From Accumulibacter sp. (GTDB lineage Bacteria; Pseudomonadota; Gammaproteobacteria; Burkholderiales; Rhodocyclaceae): DNA of 64,000 nt. This document shows, one piece after another, positions 1-7,227 of this stretch. Numbering within the stretch: the stretch's first letter is position 1; each line of letters opens with the position of its first letter. The stretch covers positions 1 through 64,000 of the forward strand of contig JACKLW010000012.1 in assembly GCA_024235715.1 (NCBI GenBank), in the 5' to 3' direction. Under the pieces are notes generated by a model. The model had not been told where the DNA came from, did no database searches, and worked only from the letters and a program-made list of their open reading frames with translations. The position numbers and the translations under genes were made by a program.

Positions 1-98
1 AGTTCGCGTGGTGCGAAGGCTGCCGTCCTGAGAACTTTCCAGGTCAGCGGCCGCTACCCACCCCTCAACGGTCACTGGGCGTCTGATGGTCCAACGGC

Positions 99-192
99 CG
101 CTCTGGCCGAGAACTTGCCATTGAGCACTCGCCTGGAACGGCAGCTCTACTTTGTTACCTGCCATTCAGCAGGGGGCTGGATGAAGGTCCGC
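99..192. repeat. 94-bp dispersed direct repeat, copy 1
   Basis: This stretch matches 5744-5837 without gaps, 85 of 94 bases identical, in the same orientation. Weaker similarity continues about 9 bases further (to 201 and 5846) and then stops. The left boundary is sharp. Its right end lies about 30 bases outside the left inverted repeat of the RIT element. Neither copy shows a convincing gene. Bases 1-98 hold nothing I can recognise. Confidence 0.8.
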
Positions 193-221
193 TCTGGGTC
201 GCTATGTAGAGGTGTACATAG

Positions 222-249
222 CGACCCCTATGCACAGTTTGAAACTATG
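222..249. repeat. RIT left terminal inverted repeat
   Basis: The 28 bases are the exact reverse complement of 3668-3695. The repeat contains the 11-bp dyad AGTTTGAAACT, and its inner end runs into the perfect palindrome CTATGCATAG at 245-254. Further CTATG-type half-sites lie at 202-207, 216-221 and 302-309. Such arrays resemble arm or core sites for tyrosine recombinases. The binding role is inferred. Confidence 0.85.
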
Positions 250-309
250 CATAGGTCTGTCGATATTTCCAGCGCTGGCAGGCGTTGCGACCGGCGCCGG
301 TGCACATAG

Positions 310-1323
310 TTACAGCGTCTGAAGGAACCGCATCAACGAATCCGGCGCCTTGAATCGACGCAAGGTGGTATCGGGTGCGTCCAACCGTGCGAGCGCTTTT
401 TCCTTCATTGCGAGGTCGGCTTCAACGTAACGATGAGTCGTCGTCGGGCTCTCGTGCCCGAGCCACAGCGCGATCACGTTGAACGGGACGCCCGATTGCA
501 GCAGGTGCATTGCTGTCGTGTGGCGCAGCACGTGCGGCGAAACCCGCTTGTTGAGGATACCCGGCACTTGAGTGGCCGCCCGAGTCACGGCAAGCTCAAG
601 GCGCTGAACGACATTGGATCGCGTCATTGACTGTCCATCGCGGTTTGGCAGCAAGGCTGCCGCGCCACGCAAGCCCGAATTCAGTCGAAGCCAGGCACGA
701 ACCTCGGCGACCGTGGTGTGCCAGAGCGGAACGGATCGCTGCTTGCGTCCCTTGCCGTGCAGTTGAACGCAAGCGCCACCGTCGAGAACGACGTCCGCAA
801 CCTGGACGCCGATGATCTCCGAGACCCGCGCACCGGTGTTGTAGAGCAGAGCCAAGAGCAAGTGATCGCGCTGCGAGGTCCAGGTATCGCCGGGCTGCCC
901 CAAGACCGCCAGCATTTCCTCGCGCGTGAGGTATCCGAGCATGGGGCGCTCAAAGCGCTTCATCGGCACCGCCAGAGCGCGTTCGACCACGTGCAGGGAG
1001 GCGACATCGCGCCGACCGGCGAATTTCAGAAACGCCCGCAGTGCCGTGAGTCGAAGATTCCGGCTACGCACCGCGTTATGTCGCTCGTGCTCCAGATGGT
1101 CGAGAAACGCCAAGATGAGTTCAGGCTGGATGTCATTGAGTTTCAGGCTCGTCGGCGCCTTCTTCAACCGCTGACTGGAGAAGTCTAGGAACAACATCAG
1201 CGCGTCGCGATAGCAGGCTACTGTACGTGGGCTGACGGCGCGTTGCGCGACCAAATACTCAGTGAAGAACTGTTGAACCAGCGACGCGAAGGAAGGTGGT
1301 TTCGGCGCGATCGTTTTACGCAT
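310..1323 (-). CDS. ritC: tyrosine recombinase, third gene of RIT trio (RitC-like)
   Basis: A 337-residue integrase of the phage-integrase fold, presumed to act with its two neighbours in moving the RIT element. The N-terminal SAM-like DNA-binding domain covers about residues 15-110 and the catalytic domain the rest. All catalytic positions are visible: Arg in YNTGARVSEI, Lys in HGKGRKQR, His-x-x-Arg in SPHVLRHT, His in WLGHES and the tyrosine in THRYVEAD. The ATG overlaps the stop of the upstream recombinase by 8 bp (ATGCGTAA), so translation is probably coupled. The stop lies about 60 bp from the left inverted repeat. The family assignment is firm; the label RitC rests on gene order. Confidence 0.9.
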   Translation of the reverse strand: MRKTIAPKPPSFASLVQQFFTEYLVAQRAVSPRTVACYRDALMLFLDFSSQRLKKAPTSLKLNDIQPELILAFLDHLEHERHNAVRSRNLRLTALRAFLKFAGRRDVASLHVVERALAVPMKRFERPMLGYLTREEMLAVLGQPGDTWTSQRDHLLLALLYNTGARVSEIIGVQVADVVLDGGACVQLHGKGRKQRSVPLWHTTVAEVRAWLRLNSGLRGAAALLPNRDGQSMTRSNVVQRLELAVTRAATQVPGILNKRVSPHVLRHTTAMHLLQSGVPFNVIALWLGHESPTTTHRYVEADLAMKEKALARLDAPDTTLRRFKAPDSLMRFLQTL

Positions 1324-2290
1324 CGGGCACCTCCGGCTGATCCAGGTAGGACTCGAAGCGCCGTCCGGCCAGTGCCATCAATTCCGGCACGGCCGAGAGA
1401 TACCAGTAAGTATTGGTCACCATCGCGTGGCCGACATACGTCGATAGCGACAGCATCGCCTGATCGACATCGGCCCCCTGCGATTGCCACAGCAGGATGC
1501 GGCGCACGACGAATGTGTGGCGCAGGTCGTGGATACGAGGGGCATGATGCGCCCCCCGGTTGCGCCAGCCCAGTTGCTCACGCAATGCGATGAAGACGCG
1601 ATGGACCTGGCGGCTATCCAGCGGTAGGCCACGTCGTCGCCCGCGCGTGCCGATGAAGAGCGGCGCATCCTCCTGTGCAAAGTCGCCAGCGAGATCGCGG
1701 ATCCATCGATACCGGCGTAGCGCTTCTACTGCGCTGGGGTGCAGTGGAACCTGGCGCGACTTCCCGAACTTGGTTTGATGGATGGAAAGCATCCCGTACT
1801 TCAGATCGACGTCGTCGTTGCGTAGCCCCAGTGCTTCAGAAATCCGCATGCCGGTACTGGCGATCAGACCGAACAGCGTTTCATAAACGGCGCCGCGTAG
1901 ACCGGGCGCCGGTCCAAGCCGCCGGGCGGCAGCCAACAGGTCGATAATTTCCTGATCGCTGTAAATATGAGGAGACAGCCGCTCGGGGAGGCGCCCGAAG
2001 ACAGAATCATCAGGGACCTCGGTGCGTGGCTCAAACTGCTGCAACCAGCGCAGGAAAGTGCGCAGTTTCTTGAGTCGGCGAGCCCAGGTGAGCGGGTCGT
2101 CGCTGCCGTGACTGTCGCACCGCGCCCAGTTGGCCATGACTTCGATCGTCAGCGATCCACGATGACCGATGGCCTGAACATACTTTGCGAAACTGCGTAA
2201 CGGATACTTCTCGGAGCGGCCGGAGAAGCCAAGCCGACGTCGCTCGACCAAATATTGCTCGACCCGAGCCTGCAGCGAGACCGAGGTCAT
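1316..2290 (-). CDS. ritB: tyrosine recombinase, second gene of RIT trio (RitB-like)
   Basis: A 324-residue tyrosine recombinase. The catalytic set is complete: Arg in STGMRISEAL, Lys in QTKFGKSRQV, His-x-x-Arg in IHDLRHTF, His in YVGHAM and Tyr in NTYWYLSA. I placed the start at the ATG at 2290 because GGGGAG sits 6 bases upstream and because this ATG overlaps the TGA of the first recombinase as ATGA. A longer form from 2308 is possible but lacks that arrangement. It differs clearly in sequence from its two neighbours, as expected for RIT genes, which belong to three separate integrase subfamilies rather than being recent duplicates. Confidence 0.9.
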   Translation of the reverse strand: MTSVSLQARVEQYLVERRRLGFSGRSEKYPLRSFAKYVQAIGHRGSLTIEVMANWARCDSHGSDDPLTWARRLKKLRTFLRWLQQFEPRTEVPDDSVFGRLPERLSPHIYSDQEIIDLLAAARRLGPAPGLRGAVYETLFGLIASTGMRISEALGLRNDDVDLKYGMLSIHQTKFGKSRQVPLHPSAVEALRRYRWIRDLAGDFAQEDAPLFIGTRGRRRGLPLDSRQVHRVFIALREQLGWRNRGAHHAPRIHDLRHTFVVRRILLWQSQGADVDQAMLSLSTYVGHAMVTNTYWYLSAVPELMALAGRRFESYLDQPEVPDA

Positions 2291-3540
2291 GACGCACTCC
2301 CCGGCCACGGCAGGGCAACCTCGATGAGCTTGCGACTGTCGAGTTTGGCGTAAATCATGGCGGTGTTCAGCGAGCGGTGGCGGAGCACGTCAGCCACTTC
2401 CTTGAGGGACGCACCTCCGGCCAGCAGCCGGTTGGCCATGGTATGGCGCAGCAGGTGCGAGCGCGTATAGGGCAGTCCAGCGCGAGCGAAGGCCTGGCGA
2501 ATCGTTTTGCGTACGAGGTCGGGGCCAACAGGCACATCCCGCGGAGCCACGTGCCGCACGAAGACCGCCCGGTTGGCGGTCTTGGGGCGTTCATGTTGCA
2601 GGTACGCCGCAATCGCCTTGCCGGTCGCCACCGGCAGTGGCAGTACGTCCTCGCGACGACCCTTGGTTTGACGAAGCGTGATCGTGCCCGCGCGCCAGTT
2701 GATGTCGTCGAGGCCGATGCGAGCAACCTCACCGCTACGAAGCCCGAGATCAAGCGCACAGCGCACAATCGCATCAGCACGCCGCATGGACCGACCGGGT
2801 TGGCCGAGTGCCCCGATCAGTTGCTCAACTTCTTCTGCGGTCAGTGTCTTGGGGAGCGAGGACAGTTGCCAGTTGGCAGGATAGGACAGCGCGCCGATCA
2901 ACCCGTGCACCGCGTCGCCAAGAGAAGCGCGATAGCGGAAATATCCGCGCAGTGCCGCGACCACCGATCCGGCATTCGCCGGCTTGCTGTACAGCTTGGC
3001 CTGGTGCGCGAAGAATCGGCGAACCTGGTCGGGCCTGACAGTGTTGATGGCGACGGGGCCGTCGCGAAAGCGTGAGGTCAACAGCCGCCCAATGATCCGC
3101 AGGGCGATACTTCGGGTCTTGGGCGCCAGACCTCGCACATGATCCATGTGCTCGTCGTAGCGCAGCAGCTCCTCAGCCACCGGCGTCGTCTTTGCCTTTG
3201 GCGGCGCAACGATACCGGAAGCACGAAGGACCATCAGAAGATGGCCGAGTGCGGCGCTCAGGTTGCGACGATCACGATGGGTTGGGCCGGTGCAGCGGCA
3301 TCGCGGAAGATGGCTATCAAGGAATTCGGAAACAACGGATTCGTCGATGCGTCGCAAGCATCGACACCGACGGTGCATCCATTGCGCGAAATGGGCAATG
3401 CCGCGTAGGCAGTTTTTGAACGTGGAGGCAGCGTAGCCGCGGTCAGTCAGGTACTGCTTGTAGGCATCAACGTAGGGCGCCAACGGCCCCTTTGCGAGCC
3501 AGTCGATTCGGTCGGATCGAGATGTTCGTTCGTTTGCCAT
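2287..3540 (-). CDS. ritA: tyrosine recombinase, first gene of RIT trio (RitA-like)
   Basis: A 417-residue recombinase, the first gene of the trio. The N-terminal core-binding domain spans roughly residues 15-190 and includes a cysteine/histidine-rich patch (MHRRCRCLRR and LPRCRCTGPTH). The catalytic domain shows Arg in DLGLRSGEV, Lys in RQTKGRRED, His-x-x-Arg in SHLLRHTM, His in VLRHRS and Tyr in AMIYAKLD. The start at 3540 follows AAGGAG with proper spacing; an in-frame GTG at 3567 is the alternative. The leader contains two small hairpins, one with the ribosome binding site in its loop. Translation is coupled to ritB through an ATGA overlap. Confidence 0.9.
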   Translation of the reverse strand: MANERTSRSDRIDWLAKGPLAPYVDAYKQYLTDRGYAASTFKNCLRGIAHFAQWMHRRCRCLRRIDESVVSEFLDSHLPRCRCTGPTHRDRRNLSAALGHLLMVLRASGIVAPPKAKTTPVAEELLRYDEHMDHVRGLAPKTRSIALRIIGRLLTSRFRDGPVAINTVRPDQVRRFFAHQAKLYSKPANAGSVVAALRGYFRYRASLGDAVHGLIGALSYPANWQLSSLPKTLTAEEVEQLIGALGQPGRSMRRADAIVRCALDLGLRSGEVARIGLDDINWRAGTITLRQTKGRREDVLPLPVATGKAIAAYLQHERPKTANRAVFVRHVAPRDVPVGPDLVRKTIRQAFARAGLPYTRSHLLRHTMANRLLAGGASLKEVADVLRHRSLNTAMIYAKLDSRKLIEVALPWPGSAS

Positions 3541-3581
3541 GATGGTCTCCTTGTGTGGGACCATCACTGCACCTTGCAGTG
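3541..3581 (-). promoter_or_regulatory. double hairpin in the ritA leader
   Basis: Two perfect inverted repeats lie directly before the ritA start: GATGGTC/GACCATC (3541-3547 and 3559-3565) and CACTGC/GCAGTG (3565-3570 and 3576-3581). In the mRNA the AAGGAG ribosome binding site falls in the loop and stem edge of the first hairpin, immediately before the ATG. This could limit translation of the recombinases. That role is inferred from structure alone. Confidence 0.45.
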
Positions 3582-3667
3582 AAAACTATGTCGAGACCTA
3601 CATCACCCCGCGTCGCCAAATCCACTGCCGCTACGGCGCCTCAGTGATTCTCGTCGCACCAACTGCA

Positions 3668-3695
3668 CATAGTTTCAAACTGTGCATAGGGGTCG
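3668..3695. repeat. RIT right terminal inverted repeat
   Basis: Exact reverse complement of 222-249. It lies 128 bp upstream of the ritA start, so the ritA promoter must lie inside the element. It overlaps an imperfect 23-bp palindrome (3664-3686) that begins TGCAC and ends GTGCA around AGTTTCAAACT. The 168 bases between this repeat and the next gene hold nothing recognisable. Confidence 0.85.
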
Positions 3696-3863
3696 TTAGC
3701 ACCAATTGGCGAGCGAGAAAAGCGGCCATTGCGATGGCAACTGATCGTAGGGCAAACGTGGTCTGTTCCCGGTTGCCCTCGCTCATCAGCACGATCCGAG
3801 TCCGCCTGCAGGGCATCGAAGTAGTCGCACGCGCTTGCGAGACGCCCGAATTCAGCGCGGCGA

Positions 3864-4955
3864 TCACTCGACAAGATACCGGCCCACTGCCTCTTCGTTC
3901 CACTCGACGCCCGATCCCGGCCGTTCGTCGAGGACCGCGCAGCCCTCAACGATGCGTAGCGGCTGCTCGATGATCGGGTTGAACCATTCGGCGTATTCCA
4001 GCCAGTGCGCGGTCGGTGTTGCGCACAGCAGATGCGTGCTGACCTCGATAAAGAGGTGGTTGGACAGCCGAATGCCGTGCGTTGCACCGAGAGCGGACGC
4101 CTGCAGCCAGCCACTGATGCCGCCGATCTTCATGACATCCGGCATCATATGGTCGGAGGCCTGCGCGTCGATCGCCGTGCGCATGTCCTGAGCGCCCCAC
4201 CAATTTTCGCCGCATTGAATCGGTGTCTGCAAGGCGGCGGCGACACGGGCGTGGCCGGTGTAGTCGTGGGCCAGAGTGGGTTCCTCGATCCAGGTCAAGC
4301 CTTCATCGTCGAGGCGGCGACCGCGCTCGATAGCATTGACCGGCGACAGCGACTGATTGTAGTCGACCATCAACGCGACGCCGTCGCCGACCGCCTGCCG
4401 CATCGCACGAACGACGGCGATGTCTTCGCCGACATCGGGGTAGCCTATCTTCGCCTTGACGCCCTTGATGCCGCGTTCTGCCCAGGCGCCGGCTACCCGC
4501 GCCGTACCCGGGGCGCCGTCGTAGCCGGCGGCACCGTAGGCGGGAATCGGTTTCGGCTCGCCGCCAAGCAGGCGGACCAGCGGCAGGCCGCAGGCGCGAG
4601 CGAGCGCGTCCCAAACGGCCATGTCGATCGCCGCCATGGCGATGCCGGCGAGCCCCTGCGGGCCGAGCAGGCGGAAGCGTTTGCCGAGCAGTTGCTGTAT
4701 CTCGAGCGGCGCAACGTGACGGCCGGCGATCAGCGGTTCGAGCCCGGCGATGAGAAGCGCCGTCGGTTTGAGCGCCAGAGCGGAGTAGCAGAAGACGTAG
4801 CTATGCCCGACGATATCCTGGTCGGTAATCACGTCAGTCAGCACCAGCGGTGATTCGGTGATGGTCCCGCCAGCTGTGCGGTGCGGCTCGCTCATCGGCA
4901 CGATGACGGCACGGACTCTCAGGCCGCGGATTTTCAGTGGGGATCCACTTATCAT
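3864..4955 (-). CDS. mdlA: mandelate racemase (enolase superfamily)
   Basis: A 363-residue enolase-superfamily enzyme, expected to interconvert (R)- and (S)-mandelate by proton transfer at a Mg2+-bound carboxylate. Every active-site residue of the Pseudomonas putida enzyme is present at a constant offset of +3: Lys167 and Lys169 (GVKAKIGYP), metal ligands Asp198 (VDYNQ), Glu224 (WIEEP) and Glu250 (CGENWW), Asp273 with Lys276 (PDVMKIGG), catalytic His300 (LSNHLF) and Glu320 (HWLE). The length (359 in the reference) also agrees. GAGG precedes the ATG. The gene diverges from a broken TetR gene. No other mandelate-pathway gene is in view, so a related 2-hydroxy acid substrate cannot be excluded. 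Confidence 0.8.
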   Translation of the reverse strand: MISGSPLKIRGLRVRAVIVPMSEPHRTAGGTITESPLVLTDVITDQDIVGHSYVFCYSALALKPTALLIAGLEPLIAGRHVAPLEIQQLLGKRFRLLGPQGLAGIAMAAIDMAVWDALARACGLPLVRLLGGEPKPIPAYGAAGYDGAPGTARVAGAWAERGIKGVKAKIGYPDVGEDIAVVRAMRQAVGDGVALMVDYNQSLSPVNAIERGRRLDDEGLTWIEEPTLAHDYTGHARVAAALQTPIQCGENWWGAQDMRTAIDAQASDHMMPDVMKIGGISGWLQASALGATHGIRLSNHLFIEVSTHLLCATPTAHWLEYAEWFNPIIEQPLRIVEGCAVLDERPGSGVEWNEEAVGRYLVE

Positions 4956-5073
4956 GTCTAGCTCCTCACGCGTTGTCGGCCGGCACCGGCGGTATGTTGC
5001 CGACGCTTCGTCTCATACTAGACGTGTGGCTTTGGAAGTACACCCACTCTTCGGTATACCTTCCGGGAGATAC
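4956..5073. promoter_or_regulatory. divergent promoter region, mdlA and tetR
   Basis: The 118 bases between the divergent racemase and TetR starts must hold both promoters. The perfect palindrome GGTATACC (5053-5060) just before the tetR ribosome binding site is a possible TetR operator half. No clear -35/-10 pair was found. In many TetR systems the regulator controls the divergent gene; here that is inferred from layout only. Confidence 0.35.
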
Positions 5074-5738
5074 ATGGCGATGGACAGGGGAGCGAGCAAC
5101 ACGAGGCAGAGGATCGTTGCGGCCGCCTACCAGCTTTTCTGCAGGGCTGGCTTCATGCGCACAAATATCGATGCCATCGCCATCGCCGCAGGTATTACCA
5201 AGCGCACGCTCTACCAGCATTTCGACAGCAAGGCCGCGCTGGTCGATGCTGTCCTCGCCGACCAGCATTCCCTGATGCTCGCGCGTATCCAGGAATGGGC
5301 CCAGCCCGGCACCAACGGCCCGGCAGCGATGCTGAAGAAGAATCTTTTCGCCGCCTTCGAGCGGTGGGTCGCGCAGGGCCACTGGCGCGGCTCGGGTTTC
5401 ACCCGAGCGGCAATCGAGTTCGCCGATCCGCCAGGTCATCCCGCGCGCCTTGCGGCGCATCGGCACAAGGCGGCGTTGAAGCTTGGCTTGCCGATGCCTT
5501 GGCCGACCACGGCATCGCCGGCGCCAGGCAGCTGGCCCGGGAGGTGGTACTACTCATCGAGGGTTGCCACGTTCTCGTTTTGAGCCACCGCGATACCGGC
5601 TACGTCCGGTTTGCCGCCGAGGCCGCCGCGGCGCTATTGCAGCGGCGGGCCGGCGAACACGGATCTGCACCGGTTCAGAAACTCATGGACACGGATGCTG
5701 ATTCCGGCCGCCCTGACGAGTCATTCATCCGATTGTAG
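5074..5738 (+). pseudogene. TetR-family regulator, frameshifted
   Basis: The N-terminal half is a typical TetR DNA-binding domain (residues about 8-55, with the helix-turn-helix ending in KRTLYQHFDSKAALVDAVL). The ATG at 5074 follows GGGAGA. Around 5470-5485 the reading frame must shift by -1: after AHRHKAA the original frame becomes nonsense and stops at 5583, while the next frame continues with a normal TetR C-terminus (EAWLADALADHGIAG, then LAREVVLLIEGCH) to 5738. One missing base explains it. Either the gene is recently inactivated or the assembly has an error. If intact it would be about 221 residues and would probably control the divergent racemase gene. Confidence 0.75.
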
Positions 5739-5743
5739 CCATC

Positions 5744-5837
5744 CGCTTTGGCCGAGAACTTGCCAGTGAGCAGTCGGCTGGACCGGCAGTTCTACTGTGT
5801 TACCTGCCATTCAGCAGGCGGCTGGCTGAAGGTCCGC
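5744..5837. repeat. 94-bp dispersed direct repeat, copy 2
   Basis: Second copy of the repeat at 99-192, 9 mismatches and no gaps. This copy can form AGAACTTGCC paired with GGCAGTTCT, and TTCAGC paired with GCTGAA, pairings weaker in copy 1. It begins six bases after the TetR stop codon. Confidence 0.8.
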
Positions 5838-6369
5838 ATTGGTTCGGATACACCCATTGACGATTTGGGAACGCAGCCGCTGGACTGTGATGCAGAAGTA
5901 ATTCGAGCAACCGTGCTCCGTCCCCGGTAACCACCCTGCAGCCAGCCAGCCTGCTGCAGTGGACGGCATGGGAAGCTGACAAAGTGGCACTGATCCGTCA
6001 GATTCTGACCGCCAACGGTCTTTTCTATCGCCGGAACGTGCGCTGGCATGTGACCAAGGATGCATTTGCGCAAGATCTCCCGCGCCGCCTGAGTGTCGAA
6101 ATATCTTACACACCACTTGCCCGGTGGGTGGCAAAACGAAGTCGAAAGCCGGCAAGTGATTGATTGAAAACACCCGCCATTTCAATGGCGTGATCTATGC
6201 TTCACTCCGTTGCACGGCCGAATGACGCCGTCCGACGAGCATGGGAGCGGTGTCTGCTCCCTGGCGGAGGGTGTGCTCGTCCTGACCGGAACGGCGTGCC
6301 TGGCCGCTGCCGTGCGCTTCAAGCCGTTGCAATATTTTTCATGCGTTGGGCATTTCAAGGAGAATCGTC
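5838..6369. other. 532-bp intergenic stretch, no gene recognised
   Basis: No convincing reading frame on either strand. It contains a CTGCAG-bounded inverted repeat (5936-5959) and a perfect small hairpin CGCCAT-TTCA-ATGGCG (6175-6190). The promoter of the downstream PEP-CTERM gene should lie in the right part, but no clear sigma-70 or sigma-54 motif was found. Confidence 0.5.
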
Positions 6370-7116
6370 ATGGGCGAGCAAGCACCTGTACGCAAATGGA
6401 GCGTGATTTCCCTTTCAGCGATGGCGCTGTCAATGCTGGCCGCTTCCGTGCAAGCGGTCAATCTGGTGAGCAATGGCAGCTTTGAGCAGAGCTCGTTCAC
6501 GCCCGCCAACTCGTCTCAGTTCACCACCCAGGTAACGGACTGGGACAATGCTGATCCATTCGGTCGCGTCTACCTTTTCTTCCCGAATACGGCGACCACC
6601 TCGGGCGCCGTATACACGGCCTCGAACCCCTTCTACACGCTCGTTCTGAACCAGGTCGGCGAACCCTCCTGTGATGGCGGAAACTTCGTCGGCATCGACA
6701 GTGATCCTACTTTTCAGACGCCGATTACGCAGATGATCGGCGGTCTGCAGGCGGGGCAGAAATACACGCTTTCGTTCTGCTGGGCGCTTTCGCAAGAGCG
6801 GAATGTGCTCGGCCCGACGACCGATCAATGGCAGGTGACCCTGGGAAGTGAAACGCAGTCAACAGCGGTCGTGGCAAATCCTTCGCAAGGCTTTACGGGC
6901 TGGTTCGCGGAATCCTTCACCTACACGCCGGCAGTGGGAGGAAACCAGTTGCTTTCGTTCCTGGCGGTGGGTTCGCCTGCGGGAATTCCGCCGTTCGCGT
7001 TGCTGGACGGTGTCCGCCTGGAGAAGGTGCTTGCCGAACCGGGATCGTACGTGCTGGTGGCGGTTGCCCTGCTCGGACTTCTCTTGGCCCACAAGCGACG
7101 GAGCGAGCGCGCCTAG
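6370..7116 (+). CDS. PEP-CTERM sorting domain protein
   Basis: A 248-residue exported protein of unknown function. It starts with a signal peptide (about 29 residues, ending ASVQA). The body begins NLVSNGSFEQ, a motif common at the start of beta-sandwich (DUF642-like or choice-of-anchor) domains. The C-terminus is a PEP-CTERM sorting signal: AEPGSY, a hydrophobic stretch, then HKRRSERA. The usual Pro before Glu is Ala here. The family signal is recognised by exosortase, with cleavage and probably surface or exopolysaccharide attachment. The start at 6370 is set by AAGGAG 7 bases upstream. No exosortase gene is in the window, so it must be encoded elsewhere. Confidence 0.8.
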   Translation: MGEQAPVRKWSVISLSAMALSMLAASVQAVNLVSNGSFEQSSFTPANSSQFTTQVTDWDNADPFGRVYLFFPNTATTSGAVYTASNPFYTLVLNQVGEPSCDGGNFVGIDSDPTFQTPITQMIGGLQAGQKYTLSFCWALSQERNVLGPTTDQWQVTLGSETQSTAVVANPSQGFTGWFAESFTYTPAVGGNQLLSFLAVGSPAGIPPFALLDGVRLEKVLAEPGSYVLVAVALLGLLLAHKRRSERA

Positions 7117-7140
7117 TCGCTCCTCGTATTCCCTGATTCC

Positions 7141-7170
7141 GCGCCGGGAAGGCAAGCGACAGCCCGGCGC
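7141..7170 (+). terminator. hairpin after the PEP-CTERM gene
   Basis: A perfect 8-bp stem, GCGCCGGG (7141-7148) and CCCGGCGC (7163-7170), with a 14-base loop, 24 bases after the stop codon. There is no T run, so this is a likely but not certain terminator. Confidence 0.45.
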
Positions 7171-7227
7171 TGCTCGCGTCGCCTTGAAGCCGTGGGATTC
7201 CACAAAACGTTTTTTGCGTGGCACAGC

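Larger units (their letters stand above)
222..3695. mobile_element. RIT element (recombinase in trio)
   Basis: Three complete tyrosine recombinase genes in one overlapping array (minus strand) lie between a perfect 28-bp inverted repeat, 222-249 and 3668-3695. This layout defines the published RIT elements, in which ritA, ritB and ritC always occur together. The 3.47-kb length fits that family. All three genes keep their catalytic residues, so the element may be active. No target duplication is evident directly outside the repeats, which is compatible with tyrosine recombinase chemistry. The exact outer ends are inferred from the repeat ends. Confidence 0.85.

Noticed and set aside
3696-3863. 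Gene fragment between the RIT element and mdlA
   Set aside because: A minus-strand frame is open here and into mdlA, but it has no similarity I recognise and no start signal.
6200-6369. Sigma-54 promoter before the PEP-CTERM gene
   Set aside because: Such promoters are common for this family, but no TGGCAC-N5-TTGC pattern was found.
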